Below the pieces are notes generated by a model. The model worked only from the letters and a program-made list of their open reading frames with translations. It did not search any database and had not been told where the DNA came from. From contig JACPFU010000004.1 in the NCBI GenBank assembly GCA_016182785.1, positions 124,001-188,000 of the forward strand: a stretch of DNA of 64,000 nucleotides. Reading direction: 5' to 3'. Numbering within the stretch: the first letter of the stretch is position 1; each line of letters begins with the position of its first letter. Shown here piece after piece: positions 32,200 to 43,470 of this stretch. The position numbers and the translations under genes are program-made. Source of the DNA: Lysobacterales bacterium (GTDB taxonomy: Bacteria > Pseudomonadota > Gammaproteobacteria > Xanthomonadales > Ahniellaceae).

Positions 32200-33120
32200 G
32201 TGCAGGAACTCCCTTTCACCGGCGAGCGCTTCACGCCCGAATGCGTGCGCGAGATCTGGTACGAGCACGTGCACCGTTACGCCCTGGCACGCCACCTCGC
32301 CGCCGGCAAGCGCGTGCTCGATGTGGCCTGCGGCGAGGGCTACGGATCGGCGATGCTGGCGCCGGTGGCGAAGTCCGTGCTCGGCGTAGACCTCAGCGGC
32401 GAGGCGATCCGTCACGCGCGTGCGCGCTACGGCCTGCTGCCGAACCTGTCGTTCGACGAGGCCGACGCGACGCGCGCGCAGTTCGCCGGCGCGCCGTTCG
32501 ACATGGTGGTGTCGTTCGAAACGCTGGAGCATGTCGAGGCGCAGGACGAACTGGTCGGTGGCCTCGCCGCTGCACTGGAACCCGGCGGTTTCGCGCTGCT
32601 GTCCTCGCCGGACAAGGCCGAATACAGCGACGCCACCGGCCACCGCAACGAGTTCCATGTGCGCGAGCTCTATCGCGACGAACTGCTGGCGCTGCTCGGC
32701 CGGCACTTCCGCGTGGTGCGTCTGTACGGGCAGCGCCTGATGTTCCACTCCGCGATCTGGGCGATCGAAGGTGGTCGTGGCGGCACGCTGAATCAGACGC
32801 TGCATGCGGATGGCCGCTGCGAGGCCGATGCACTGCCGAGGCCGATGTACTACCTCGCCGCGTGTGCCCAGAACGAGCGCGACCTGCCGGCGTTGCCGGG
32901 ACTGGCGCTGTTCGCCGACGCCGGCGAGAGCGTGTACGCGCACTACCACCACGAGATCCGCAAGAACATGCAAGCCGGAACGCTGCTGGCCGAGCGCGAG
33001 CAGGCGCTGCTCGCGGCGCAGGCCAGCCTGGCCGAGGCCGAGCGGCGCCTCCGGGACCTCGAATCGCGCCACGCCGCAGCTCCCGCGCGCCGGCGCTTCT
33101 GGCCGTTTGGCCGCAACTGA
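32200..33120 (+). CDS. SAM-dependent methyltransferase with C-terminal coiled coil
   Basis: Predicted product of 306 residues, GTG start after AGGATC. The class I methyltransferase motif is VLDVACGEGYGSAML, with VVSFETLEHV as a later motif. The start TGERFTPECVREIWYEHVHRY is common to methyltransferases of surface-glycan clusters. Residues about 262-296 form a heptad-like coiled coil (AEREQALLAAQASLAEAERRL), and the protein ends in a basic/aromatic patch (RRRFWPFGRN) that could touch the membrane. The layout recalls chain-terminating methyltransferases such as WbdD, whose partner is a Wzt with a binding domain. Confidence 0.82.
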   Translation: MQELPFTGERFTPECVREIWYEHVHRYALARHLAAGKRVLDVACGEGYGSAMLAPVAKSVLGVDLSGEAIRHARARYGLLPNLSFDEADATRAQFAGAPFDMVVSFETLEHVEAQDELVGGLAAALEPGGFALLSSPDKAEYSDATGHRNEFHVRELYRDELLALLGRHFRVVRLYGQRLMFHSAIWAIEGGRGGTLNQTLHADGRCEADALPRPMYYLAACAQNERDLPALPGLALFADAGESVYAHYHHEIRKNMQAGTLLAEREQALLAAQASLAEAERRLRDLESRHAAAPARRRFWPFGRN

Positions 33121-33133
33121 CGGATCCGATCCG

Positions 33134-34969
33134 ATGGAATTCAATCTCGATCTCGATGTGACGCCGCGGCCGCCCGTGGATCCGAATGCGACGCTGTTCG
33201 CGACGGTTCCGGGTCATGCGGCCGATCTCGGCAATGGCGAGTGCGTGCTGCGGACGCAGCACGACGACGTGCCGCACGTGATGACGTACCAGGTGCTTGC
33301 CGCACTCGATCGTTGCCGCGAGTTCCGTTCCGCCGAGGAACACATCGAGGCGATCCGCCAGAACACGCCGGGCGCGCCGGTCGATGGCATCCGCCGCGTG
33401 TTCAACGGCCTGGTCCAGCGTGGTCTGATCGTCGCCGCCGAAGATTTCGTCGCGCCGTTCCTCGCGCCTGCGGCGCCGCCGCGGGCCGAGGCGGGCGGCC
33501 TGTACCTGCGCGCCGGGGAGCGTCCAGAGCGCCTGCAGCGGCTGCTGGATTCGCTGCGGCAACAGGTGCTGCGCGGCTTCGAGGCACCGATGCTGACGGT
33601 GATCGACGAGGCGCGCTCCGCGGATGCGATCGCCGCGCACGCCGCCATGCTGCGCGCCCACCGCGAGCTCGGCCCGGCACCCGTGCGCCACGTCGACGCC
33701 GGTGCCTGGCAACGCGTCCACGATGCGCTCGCGGCCGCATTGCCGGAGCAGCGCGCGGTGCTCGACGACCTGATCGGGCGCAGGCGCGATGGCATCGCTC
33801 CGGGTGGAACGGGTCCGGGCTGGAACCTGGCGCTGTTGCTGGGCGCGGGTCGCCGCATCCTGTTCGGCGATGACGACCTGGTGTTGCCGCTGAAGTTGCA
33901 TCCGGAACTGCGCGACGGCATCGAGCTGGAAGCGCGCGCGACACTGCCGGTGCGCTTCTACGGCGGGGCGGAGTCGGCGCTGCAGGCGGGGCATGACGCC
34001 GAATTCGATCTGCTGCAATGGCACCTCGATCTGTGCGGTGCACCGATCGGCCAGGTCTTCGATCACGCCTCGCGCCTGGTGCCGACGCGCGAGCAATGGC
34101 GCCGCCTCGCGCCGTCGCGGATGCCGCAGCTGCAGCCGCAAGCGCGCGTGCTGGCGACCTTGAACGGCCGGCGCGGGCACAGCGGCCACGCTTCGGCGGA
34201 CTGGATGTACCAACTCGACGCCGCCAGTTCGCGTGACCTGTACCAGGAGCGCAACCGCTACCTGCGGCTGCTCGAATCCGGCAGCGTGTGGATCGGCCCG
34301 GATCGCGCCTGCGCGATGCAGGCCACGCCGATGCTGCCCTTCGCCCAGGACCTGTCGCAGCTGCCGGCCTTCGTGGTCGCGGGCGGTGGCGACGCCGAGA
34401 GCAGCTATGCCGCGATCTCGCGGGTGCTGACTCCGCACGCCTGGTTCCTGCAGTTGCCGACCAGTGCCGCGCATCCGCCCGAAGCCGGGCAGCGGCTGGC
34501 TGCGCCCGGGAGCAGCGAGGTGACGCGCAGCTTCAACCAGTTCCTCGGCGATTTCCTGGAGCGCTGCGAGGGCGAGATCTTCGGCGGCACGGCGCAAGCG
34601 CGGCTCGCGGCCGCGGCGGCGCGCATCGAGGATCTGGCGGCGGCGACCGACCACGATCTGCTGCGTCTGCTCGGCGAGTACCTGCTGGCGAGCTTCGGCG
34701 GCCGTATCCAACGGCTGCAGGCGGTGGCCGCGGCGGCTGGCTCGAACGCGCCGGTGTACTGGTCGGCCGACCTGCAGGCGGTGGTGAAGGCGCACGCCAA
34801 GGCGCTGCTGCAGGACGGTCCGCCGCGCCTCGGCGGTTGGCCGGCCGGTCTGGATGCCGCAGGCTGCGCGGCGCGGTTGCGCGGCGACCTGCAGCGTGCT
34901 GCCGCGGCGATGCGAGCGTGGCCGCAGCTGTGGCAGGCGGCGCGCGCGCTTGGCGACCGACTCGTCTGA
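33134..34969 (+). CDS. Unrecognised protein: PqqD-like N-terminus plus GT-like domain
   Basis: Predicted product of 611 residues. Residues 1-105 (VMTYQVLAALDRCREFRSAEEHIEAI, then VFNGLVQRGLIV) resemble a PqqD-like winged helix. Residues about 120-460 look like a GT-A glycosyltransferase core: LYLRAGERPERLQRLLDSL, GPGWNLALLLGAGRRILFGDDDLVLP with an acidic triad near 243-247. The remainder (about 460-611) is helical and Ala-rich. No signal peptide or membrane helix is seen. Its place between a methyltransferase and a glycosyltransferase gene suggests glycan or glycoconjugate synthesis. The domain calls are by eye only. Confidence 0.6.
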   Translation: MEFNLDLDVTPRPPVDPNATLFATVPGHAADLGNGECVLRTQHDDVPHVMTYQVLAALDRCREFRSAEEHIEAIRQNTPGAPVDGIRRVFNGLVQRGLIVAAEDFVAPFLAPAAPPRAEAGGLYLRAGERPERLQRLLDSLRQQVLRGFEAPMLTVIDEARSADAIAAHAAMLRAHRELGPAPVRHVDAGAWQRVHDALAAALPEQRAVLDDLIGRRRDGIAPGGTGPGWNLALLLGAGRRILFGDDDLVLPLKLHPELRDGIELEARATLPVRFYGGAESALQAGHDAEFDLLQWHLDLCGAPIGQVFDHASRLVPTREQWRRLAPSRMPQLQPQARVLATLNGRRGHSGHASADWMYQLDAASSRDLYQERNRYLRLLESGSVWIGPDRACAMQATPMLPFAQDLSQLPAFVVAGGGDAESSYAAISRVLTPHAWFLQLPTSAAHPPEAGQRLAAPGSSEVTRSFNQFLGDFLERCEGEIFGGTAQARLAAAAARIEDLAAATDHDLLRLLGEYLLASFGGRIQRLQAVAAAAGSNAPVYWSADLQAVVKAHAKALLQDGPPRLGGWPAGLDAAGCAARLRGDLQRAAAAMRAWPQLWQAARALGDRLV

Positions 34970-34976
34970 CGCCGGC

Positions 34977-35834
34977 ATGGCCGGGATCGCCGTCGTCATC
35001 GTTGCGCACGACAGCGGACCGTTGCTGGCCCGATGCATGACGCACGCGCTCGCCGATGCCGCATGCGCTGAACTGATCGTGGTCGACAACGCCAGCGGCG
35101 ACGGCTCGCTGGCCGCGGCGCGGGCGCTTCGCGATACCCGCATCCGCATCGAGGCGATGGGCCGCAACGCCGGGTTCGCGGTGGCCTGCAATCGCGGCGC
35201 GGCGATCAGCAGCGCACCCTGGCTGCTGTTCCTGAATCCGGACGCGCTGGTTGCACGGGACACGCTTTCGCGCTTGCTGCAGATCGCGGCAGCCGATGCA
35301 TCGCTCGGACTGCTCGGCGCCGACGTGCGGGACGCAAGCGGAGGCCGCGAAGCCGCGGCGCGACGCCGCGACCCGACGCTGGCGCGGATGCTGGCCACGC
35401 AAGTCGCGCGCCTGAGCGGATCGGCGGCGTGGGCCGCGCGCGGACTGGAACTGGCGCCGCGTGACGAGCCACTGAGCGAAGTCGACGCCGTGTCCGGGGC
35501 GCTGATGCTGATGCCGCGCGCGCTGTTCGATCGCATCGGTGGTTTCGATGAAGGCTTCTTCCTGCACGCCGAAGACCTGGACCTGTGCCGGCGCGTGCGC
35601 GCCGCCGGGCACCGCGTCGCGGTCGCGAACCAGTTGCCGGTGACCCACGTGCAGGGCTCGTCGAGCCGGGCGCGGCCGTGGTTCGTGCTCTGGCACAAGC
35701 ATCGCAGCCTGTGGCGCTACTTCGCCAAGCACGATGGTGTGCGCGCATGGACTCCGCGTGGCCTGGCGCTGTGGATGCTGTTGCTCGCGCGCCTTGCGGC
35801 GCTCGGTCTGGCCGGAGTGGTCAGGCGGCGTTGA
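34977..35834 (+). CDS. Glycosyltransferase family 2 (rhamnosyltransferase-like)
   Basis: Predicted product of 285 residues. The GT-A core starts at IAVVIVAHDSGPLLARC and continues through ELIVVDNASGDGS, GRNAGFAVACNRG and LFLNPDALV; this wording is typical of the RfbF/WbbL branch. The acceptor loop is VSGALMLMPRALFDRIGGFDEGFFLHAEDLDLCRR. A hydrophobic C-terminal helix (LALWMLLLARLAALGLAGVV) probably anchors it to the membrane. It follows the previous gene by seven bases; its 3' end overlaps the convergent gene by 14 bases. Confidence 0.9.
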   Translation: MAGIAVVIVAHDSGPLLARCMTHALADAACAELIVVDNASGDGSLAAARALRDTRIRIEAMGRNAGFAVACNRGAAISSAPWLLFLNPDALVARDTLSRLLQIAAADASLGLLGADVRDASGGREAAARRRDPTLARMLATQVARLSGSAAWAARGLELAPRDEPLSEVDAVSGALMLMPRALFDRIGGFDEGFFLHAEDLDLCRRVRAAGHRVAVANQLPVTHVQGSSSRARPWFVLWHKHRSLWRYFAKHDGVRAWTPRGLALWMLLLARLAALGLAGVVRRR

Positions 35835-36695
35835 GCGCGTCGTACATCGCCGCGATGCGCCCGGGGTCGGGGACGATCAGTCCGCTGGTCGGGTTCGGGT
35901 GCGCGGCCGCGACGAGCAGGTTGTGCTTGCGCACGAAGCGGTCGGCGTAGACCGACCAGCGCTCGTCGAAGTTGCCGGCGGAGTCGTGCAGCAGATGCAG
36001 GTCCTGGGCGATGCCGACGACGTGGCCCTGGCGATGGCAGGAATGGCTGAAGTCGATGTCGTAGAGGTGGAAGCCGTCGAAGCGGTCGGCATCGAAGCGC
36101 ACCTGCGCCCACACCGCGCGCTTGACCGCGACGAACACCCCATCCAGCGCTTCGGCGCGCGCATGCACCGGACCGACGCCGCACAACGTCGCCGCGTGGC
36201 GGCCATCGGGCAGCGGATAGCTGACCTGCGCCAGGCCGGCGGACGGTCCTCCCCAGAGCGCCGCCGGACCGCACAGGCGAGTCGCGCCGGCCGCGCCGCA
36301 GACGTCGAAGCGCTGCATCGCCAGCGCCAGTCGCGCCGCGAAGTCGGCGCGCAGGAAGCGGATGTCGTCGTGGCAGAACACCAGCCAGTCGCCGTGCGTC
36401 AGCGCGGCACCGCGGTTGTAGGCCTCGGCCAGCGAACGCGCGTCGTTGAGCACGCAGACCTCGATCCCGGGCCAGTTCGCGAAGGTGCGTGCGACCTCGC
36501 CGGCGAAGCGCGCCTGCAGCGCCGGCTGGATCGAGCAGCAGACGAACGAGAGCGTCGGCAGCGGGTGCGGCAGTTCCAGCTGCTGCTCCGCGCTGGCGAC
36601 GCGCATCGCGCGGTCGAGCAGGCGCCCGGCGAGCGCGTTGTCTTCGGGATGCAACGCGGCGTCGCGTTTCAGTTGCGACAACGCCGCGTCGGCGG

Positions 36696-36699
<4 letters not shown>
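35821..36699 (-). CDS. Glycosyltransferase-like protein (GT2, PF13712-like)
   Basis: Predicted product of 292 residues. Its GTG start overlaps the ettA stop (GTGA). An N-terminal helical segment (1-45) precedes the GT-A fold: LSFVCCSIQPALQARF, VCVLNDARSLAEAYNRGAAL, WLVFCHDDIRFLRADFA with an acidic HDD site, then GVFVAVKRAVWAQVRFDADRFDGFHLYDIDFSHSC. This layout is seen in proteins annotated as glycosyltransferases related to streptococcal accessory ones. Substrate unknown. It overlaps the end of the plus-strand glycosyltransferase gene. Confidence 0.8.
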
Positions 36700-38360
<1,661 letters not shown>

Positions 38361-38472
38361 GGCGATGCCCGATCCGGCCGGAAGTAGACCGAGCATTGTC
38401 GGTGCAGGGCGTTCGCAAGTCCAGCCACGCGCGGGGCGGTGCGCGGGCGAAGTGCCCGGTGTGCGGGGTTGC

Positions 38473-40338
38473 TCAGTGGGCCGCGCGCGCTCGGGTCTCG
38501 CGTTCGAGCAGGTTCGCAAACGCCGCGACCACGCTGTCGGCGCGATACAGCCGTGACTTGCGCGTGGCGATCAAGGCGCGCAGGCGCGCGCGCTGCTCGG
38601 CGTCGCCGGACAGCGCCACCGCGCGGCGCACGAAGTCGTCCACGTCGTCGGCGATCAGTTCCGGGAGTTCCATGCACCGCAGCATCGCGAAGGTGTGGCG
38701 GCCGCGCATGAACGCGCCGGGCAGGGTCAGGATCGGCACCTCGCCCCAGAAGGTCTCCAGCGCCGTGACGCCGCCCGACCAGTGCAGTGAATCGAGCACC
38801 AGGTCGGCCTGCCACAGCTCGCCGAGGAATGCCGGCTCGGTAACCAGGCCGACGACGCGGACGCGGCGATCGAAGTCGACGCCGTGGGCGAGGAACACCG
38901 GCCGCATGCGTTCCACCAGGTCGCGCTCGATGCCGGCGTGCAGGCCGCACAACAGCGTCAGATCCGTCTGCGGGGCGGCGGCGAGGATGCGTGCGAACAC
39001 CTGGTCCTGCTCGGGCAGCAGTTTCAGTCCGTTCTGCGCGCAGCACAGCCGCACGCGTTCGCGCTCGGGCGGCGGCGTGTCGGCGGCGGGTTGCAGCGGC
39101 AGTGCGAGCGGGTCGTAGCAGCAGCCGAGGCCGGGCAGCGGCAGCAGCGTCTCCGAGTAGTGCGCCTGCGCGCCCGCAGGTTCCATCAGCTCGCTGCTGA
39201 GGAAGGCATCGATGCTGTCGACGCCGCTGGTCACCGGGTGGCCCCAGAGCATCGCCTGGAACGGGGCGAGCCGCAGCGCCGAGAGTGCCACCGTGCGCGG
39301 GTGCATGCCGATGTCGAGGTAGACCAGCGCGTCGCAGGCGTCGTCGCGAATGCGTTGTGCCATCGCGCCGAGATCGGCGAGGTCGGTGCGCACCAGGTCC
39401 AGTTCCCTCCGCAACTGCTCGGTCACCGCATCGACGCCGGCCTCCAGTGCATAGGCGTGGACCTCGAAGCGGTCGCGCGGCAGGCCGCGCAGCAGCCCAC
39501 CAAACAGCTTGAGCACGGTGTGGTGGCGCAGGGTGGCGCTGAGGAAGCCGACGCGCAGCCGGGCGCCCGCAGGCTTCGCCGCGAACGGCCGGTCGAATTG
39601 CGGCAGTGCGCTGCGCGCCATGCGCCGCAGGATGCGGCCGAGCGCGATCTGGCGCGCGGTCACGTCGATGCCGGTATAGGCGAGGTGGAAGTTGCTTTGC
39701 GCCATCAGCAGGTGTTCGACGCGCTCGCGTACCGCGCTCGCGCCGGGGTCGAAGTCGGCGAAGGCGGCACAGCCGGCATCCCAGTCGGCAATGAAGCGCT
39801 GCATTTCGGCCTCGCTCGCGAAGAACTTGCCGCGTGGGGTCAGGAACTTCGCCCAGCGCGCAAACAGGTGCGCGGGATCGAGCATCAGCGTGGCATCGAG
39901 CGCGGCGTGCATCTCCGCGTAGTAGCCAACGCGCGACGCGGTGACCGCCAGCAGGAACTGGCTCGGCGCCGACTGTGGACGCAGTTCGGCCAGTCGTCGG
40001 CGCAAGGGCAGCACCTGCAGCGCGTGCGCGCCGGCCTGTTCCATCGCGGATGCCTGCAGCTCGATGCCGCGCGCGTCGTCGGCGGCCAGCGTCTGGATGC
40101 GCGCGCCGAGATTGAACGCAGCGCGGTGTTGCTGCATGCGCAACATGCATTGACCAAGCTCGGCCAGCGCCGCGATGCAGTCCGGGTGGCGACGCAGCAC
40201 CGCGTCGATCGCGACCGTGGCCTGCTGCGGTTCGCTGGCGCGGGCCAGCGCCGCCAGCGCCTGCTCGGCGGCCATGGTCTGGCCGGCGTCGAGCAGGGCG
40301 ATGATGCGCTGGGGATTGGCGTCGTGCGGGGAGTTCAT
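38473..40338 (-). CDS. GT41-like (O-GlcNAc transferase/SPINDLY-type) glycosyltransferase with helical repeats
   Basis: Predicted product of 621 residues. The N-terminal 230 residues are helical repeats, partly TPR-like. The catalytic half begins at [25 protein letters not shown] and includes [47 protein letters not shown] and [29 protein letters not shown], closely following the two GT-B lobes of bacterial GT41 proteins. Such enzymes put sugars on proteins (flagellin, adhesins) in the cytoplasm. The acceptor is unknown. Transcribed alone, divergent from glyA. Confidence 0.87.
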   Translation of the reverse strand: MNSPHDANPQRIIALLDAGQTMAAEQALAALARASEPQQATVAIDAVLRRHPDCIAALAELGQCMLRMQQHRAAFNLGARIQTLAADDARGIELQASAMEQAGAHALQVLPLRRRLAELRPQSAPSQFLLAVTASRVGYYAEMHAALDATLMLDPAHLFARWAKFLTPRGKFFASEAEMQRFIADWDAGCAAFADFDPGASAVRERVEHLLMAQSNFHLAYTGIDVTARQIALGRILRRMARSALPQFDRPFAAKPAGARLRVGFLSATLRHHTVLKLFGGLLRGLPRDRFEVHAYALEAGVDAVTEQLRRELDLVRTDLADLGAMAQRIRDDACDALVYLDIGMHPRTVALSALRLAPFQAMLWGHPVTSGVDSIDAFLSSELMEPAGAQAHYSETLLPLPGLGCCYDPLALPLQPAADTPPPERERVRLCCAQNGLKLLPEQDQVFARILAAAPQTDLTLLCGLHAGIERDLVERMRPVFLAHGVDFDRRVRVVGLVTEPAFLGELWQADLVLDSLHWSGGVTALETFWGEVPILTLPGAFMRGRHTFAMLRCMELPELIADDVDDFVRRAVALSGDAEQRARLRALIATRKSRLYRADSVVAAFANLLERETRARAAH

Positions 40339-40470
40339 CGGGCGGGCGGATTCGGGCGGAACGAGGGCAGAGCGGCGCCGAAGCCTAGCGCCGATGCGCC
40401 CTCGCGGGCGAGCCGCGGAGACGCTGCGCTACCATCCGGGCCTTCCCGTCCCTGCCTTCGGAGCCCACCG

Positions 40471-41724
<1,254 letters not shown>

Positions 41725-41733
41725 TCCGCTTGT

Positions 41734-42075
41734 CCCCTCTCCCTCGATGGGAGAGGGGCAGGGGAGAGGGTGAGTTCGGAGCGGTGTCGCGGTGCGCCCC
41801 CTCTCTCCCGGCCTCTCTCCCACGGGGGGAGAGAGGAGAAGTGCGGTACCGAGGCAAGAGCGCAGAGGTCAGGGATCTTCCCATCTCCCTTGATGGGAGA
41901 GGGGCAGGGGAGAGGGTGAATTCGGAGCGGTGTCGCGGTGCGCCCCCTCTCTCCCGGCCTCTCTCCCACGGGGGGAGAGAGGAGAAGTGCGGTACCGAGG
42001 CAAGAGCGCAGAGGTCAGGGATCTTCCCCTCTCCCTCGATGGGAGAGGGGCAGGGGAGATGGTGAATTCGGAGCG
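41734..42075 (+). repeat. Tandem array of the dispersed repeat, copies B1, B2 and left half of B3
   Basis: Two full 110-base copies (41734-41843 and 41880-41989) and a 50-base left block of a third (42026-42075) are spaced by exactly 146 bases. The 36-base spacers between them (41844-41879 and 41990-42025, both starting CGGTACCGAGGCAAGAGCGC) are identical, so the array arose by tandem duplication. Each copy has two hairpins: one in CCCTCTCCC...GGGAGAGGG and one around CCCACGGGGGG. This accounts for the gap of about 356 bases between glyA and the next gene. Confidence 0.9.
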
Positions 42076-42080
42076 CGGCC

Positions 42081-42470
42081 ATGCCCAAATTGACGGATGC
42101 GGCTCGAGAATTGCGTGGGCGATCGACCGAGGCGGAAGCGCGGCTCTGGTATCACCTGCGCGCGCATCGCCTGGATGGTCTCAAATTCAAGCGCCAGCAG
42201 CCGATCGGGCAGTTCATCGTTGACTTCGCTTGTTTCGAACGCAACCTGATCGTCGAAGCGGATGGCTCTCAGCATCTTGAGTCCGAACCAGACCGGGATC
42301 GCGATGCATGGCTTGCAGCACAGGGGTTTCGTGTACTGCGGTTCTGGAACGATGACATTCTGCAGCGAACGGAGCGTGTTCTGGAGTCCATCCTGTACGC
42401 TTTGCGTGGCCCCTCTCCCCTGGCTCCTCTCCGAACGGGGGAGAGGGGAGCAAGACGCGAGGATCATTGA
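42081..42470 (+). CDS. DUF559 (Vsr-like) endonuclease-domain protein
   Basis: Predicted product of 129 residues. The domain is easily recognised: RGRSTEAEARLWYHLRAHRLDGLKFKRQQPIG, IVDFACFERNLIVEADGSQH (acidic nuclease-type residues), DAWLAAQGFRVLRFWNDDIL. The fold is that of PD-(D/E)xK/very-short-patch-repair nucleases; the biological role of the family is not established. The ribosome site GGAG (42070-42073) belongs to the repeat's left block, and the last 18 codons (PSPLAPLRTGERGARREDH) are encoded by a degenerate copy of the repeat's right block. The gene thus sits inside a repeat element. Confidence 0.88.
   Translation: MPKLTDAARELRGRSTEAEARLWYHLRAHRLDGLKFKRQQPIGQFIVDFACFERNLIVEADGSQHLESEPDRDRDAWLAAQGFRVLRFWNDDILQRTERVLESILYALRGPSPLAPLRTGERGARREDH
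42409..42452 (+). repeat. Right-half block of the dispersed repeat, overlapping the DUF559 3' end
   Basis: CCCCTCTCCCC, a short gap, then CTCCTCTCC-GAAC-GGGGGAGAGGGGAG forms the same C-rich run plus hairpin layout as the right block of the short copies. It is diverged but in the same order and orientation, and with the left block at 42026-42075 it brackets the DUF559 gene. Confidence 0.65.
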
Positions 42471-42473
42471 CCG

Positions 42474-42992
42474 ATGCACTGCCCCTTCTGCCACAAGCCC
42501 GATACCCGCGTCGTCGACTCGCGTCTGACCGAGGACGGGATGCAGGTGCGCAGGCGGCGGCAGTGCGAGGGCTGCGGCGAGCGCTTCACGACGTTCGAGA
42601 CCGTCGAGTTCAAGTTGCCGATGATCGTCAAGCAGGACGGGCGGCGCGAGTCGTTCGATGCGGCCAAGTTGCGCGCGAGCCTGGAGCGTTGCCTGCACAA
42701 GCGGCCGGCCGGTACCGCCAGCATCGATGCCGCAATCGCCGCGATCACCAAACGCCTGCGCGGCTACGGCGATCGCGAGGTGCCGTCGCGGCGGCTCGGT
42801 GATTGGGTGATGAGCGAACTGCGCCGCATCGACCAGGTCGCCTACGTGCGCTTCGCGTCGGTGTATCGCAAGTTCGAGGACGTGCAGGCGTTCCGCGAGG
42901 AAGTCGAGCAGCTGGAGCGGGATCTGCCTTCGCTGTCCGAGCGCCAGCTGCCGCTGCTCGATGACCTGCCACCGGGCGAACGCAAGCCGTGA
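42474..42992 (+). CDS. nrdR: Transcriptional repressor NrdR
   Basis: Predicted product of 172 residues. A zinc-ribbon plus ATP-cone regulator of ribonucleotide reductase genes. The zinc cysteines are in [17 protein letters not shown] and [16 protein letters not shown]; the ATP-cone begins [25 protein letters not shown]. Start and length fit the family. It opens the nrdR-rib-nusB run conserved in many proteobacteria. It starts three bases after the DUF559 stop. Confidence 0.96.
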   Translation: MHCPFCHKPDTRVVDSRLTEDGMQVRRRRQCEGCGERFTTFETVEFKLPMIVKQDGRRESFDAAKLRASLERCLHKRPAGTASIDAAIAAITKRLRGYGDREVPSRRLGDWVMSELRRIDQVAYVRFASVYRKFEDVQAFREEVEQLERDLPSLSERQLPLLDDLPPGERKP

Positions 42993-43468
42993 GCTGGCGC
43001 TTCGCGTGGTTGAGCGAGGTGCCGGAGCGGGCCGCACAGCTGGCCGAGTGGCATGTCGCGGAGTGGGCACCCTTGATCCCCGGCTTCAATGTGCCGGACA
43101 TGCTTGCGGAATTCGCCACGCACGACGGCGGCGAGAAGATCCCGACGACGCTGGTCGCGCTCGATGGTGAAGACCTGCTCGGCTCGGTGAGCCTGCTCGA
43201 GAACGACCACGACGACATCCGCGCGTACTCGCCCTGGCTGGCGAGCCTGTTCGTGCGGCCGCAGTCGCGCGGTAGCGGGCTCGGCGTCGAACTGGTGCGC
43301 CGCTGCGAGGATATCGCGCAGCGGCTCGGCATCGCGCGTCTGTACCTGTACACCTCCGGGCAGGAACCGTTCTATCGCCGACTCGGCTGGCAGGACGTGG
43401 CCAGCGTCTCGCTGCGCGGCGTGCAGGCGTCGGTGATGGGCATCGCGCCGCGCGCGCTGGGGCACTGA
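42989..43468 (+). CDS. GNAT family N-acetyltransferase
   Basis: Predicted product of 159 residues, GTG start overlapping the nrdR stop (GTGA). The acetyl-CoA-binding segment is [29 protein letters not shown] (R/Q-x-x-G-x-G/A type), followed by [17 protein letters not shown]. The substrate is unknown. Its place between nrdR and ribD is not part of the standard gene order, but the tight overlaps make it a member of this operon. Confidence 0.88.
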   Translation: MSWRFAWLSEVPERAAQLAEWHVAEWAPLIPGFNVPDMLAEFATHDGGEKIPTTLVALDGEDLLGSVSLLENDHDDIRAYSPWLASLFVRPQSRGSGLGVELVRRCEDIAQRLGIARLYLYTSGQEPFYRRLGWQDVASVSLRGVQASVMGIAPRALGH

Positions 43469-43470
43469 GC

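Noticed and set aside
32393-35698. Minus-strand open frame of 1101 codons across the methyltransferase and glycosyltransferase genes
   Set aside because: It spans several convincing plus-strand genes with clear motifs. Ser/Arg/Ala low-complexity translation shows it is a shadow.
41734-42075. CRISPR-like array
   Set aside because: The period is 146 bases, the repeats are 110 bases with internal hairpins, and the spacers are identical. No cas genes are present.
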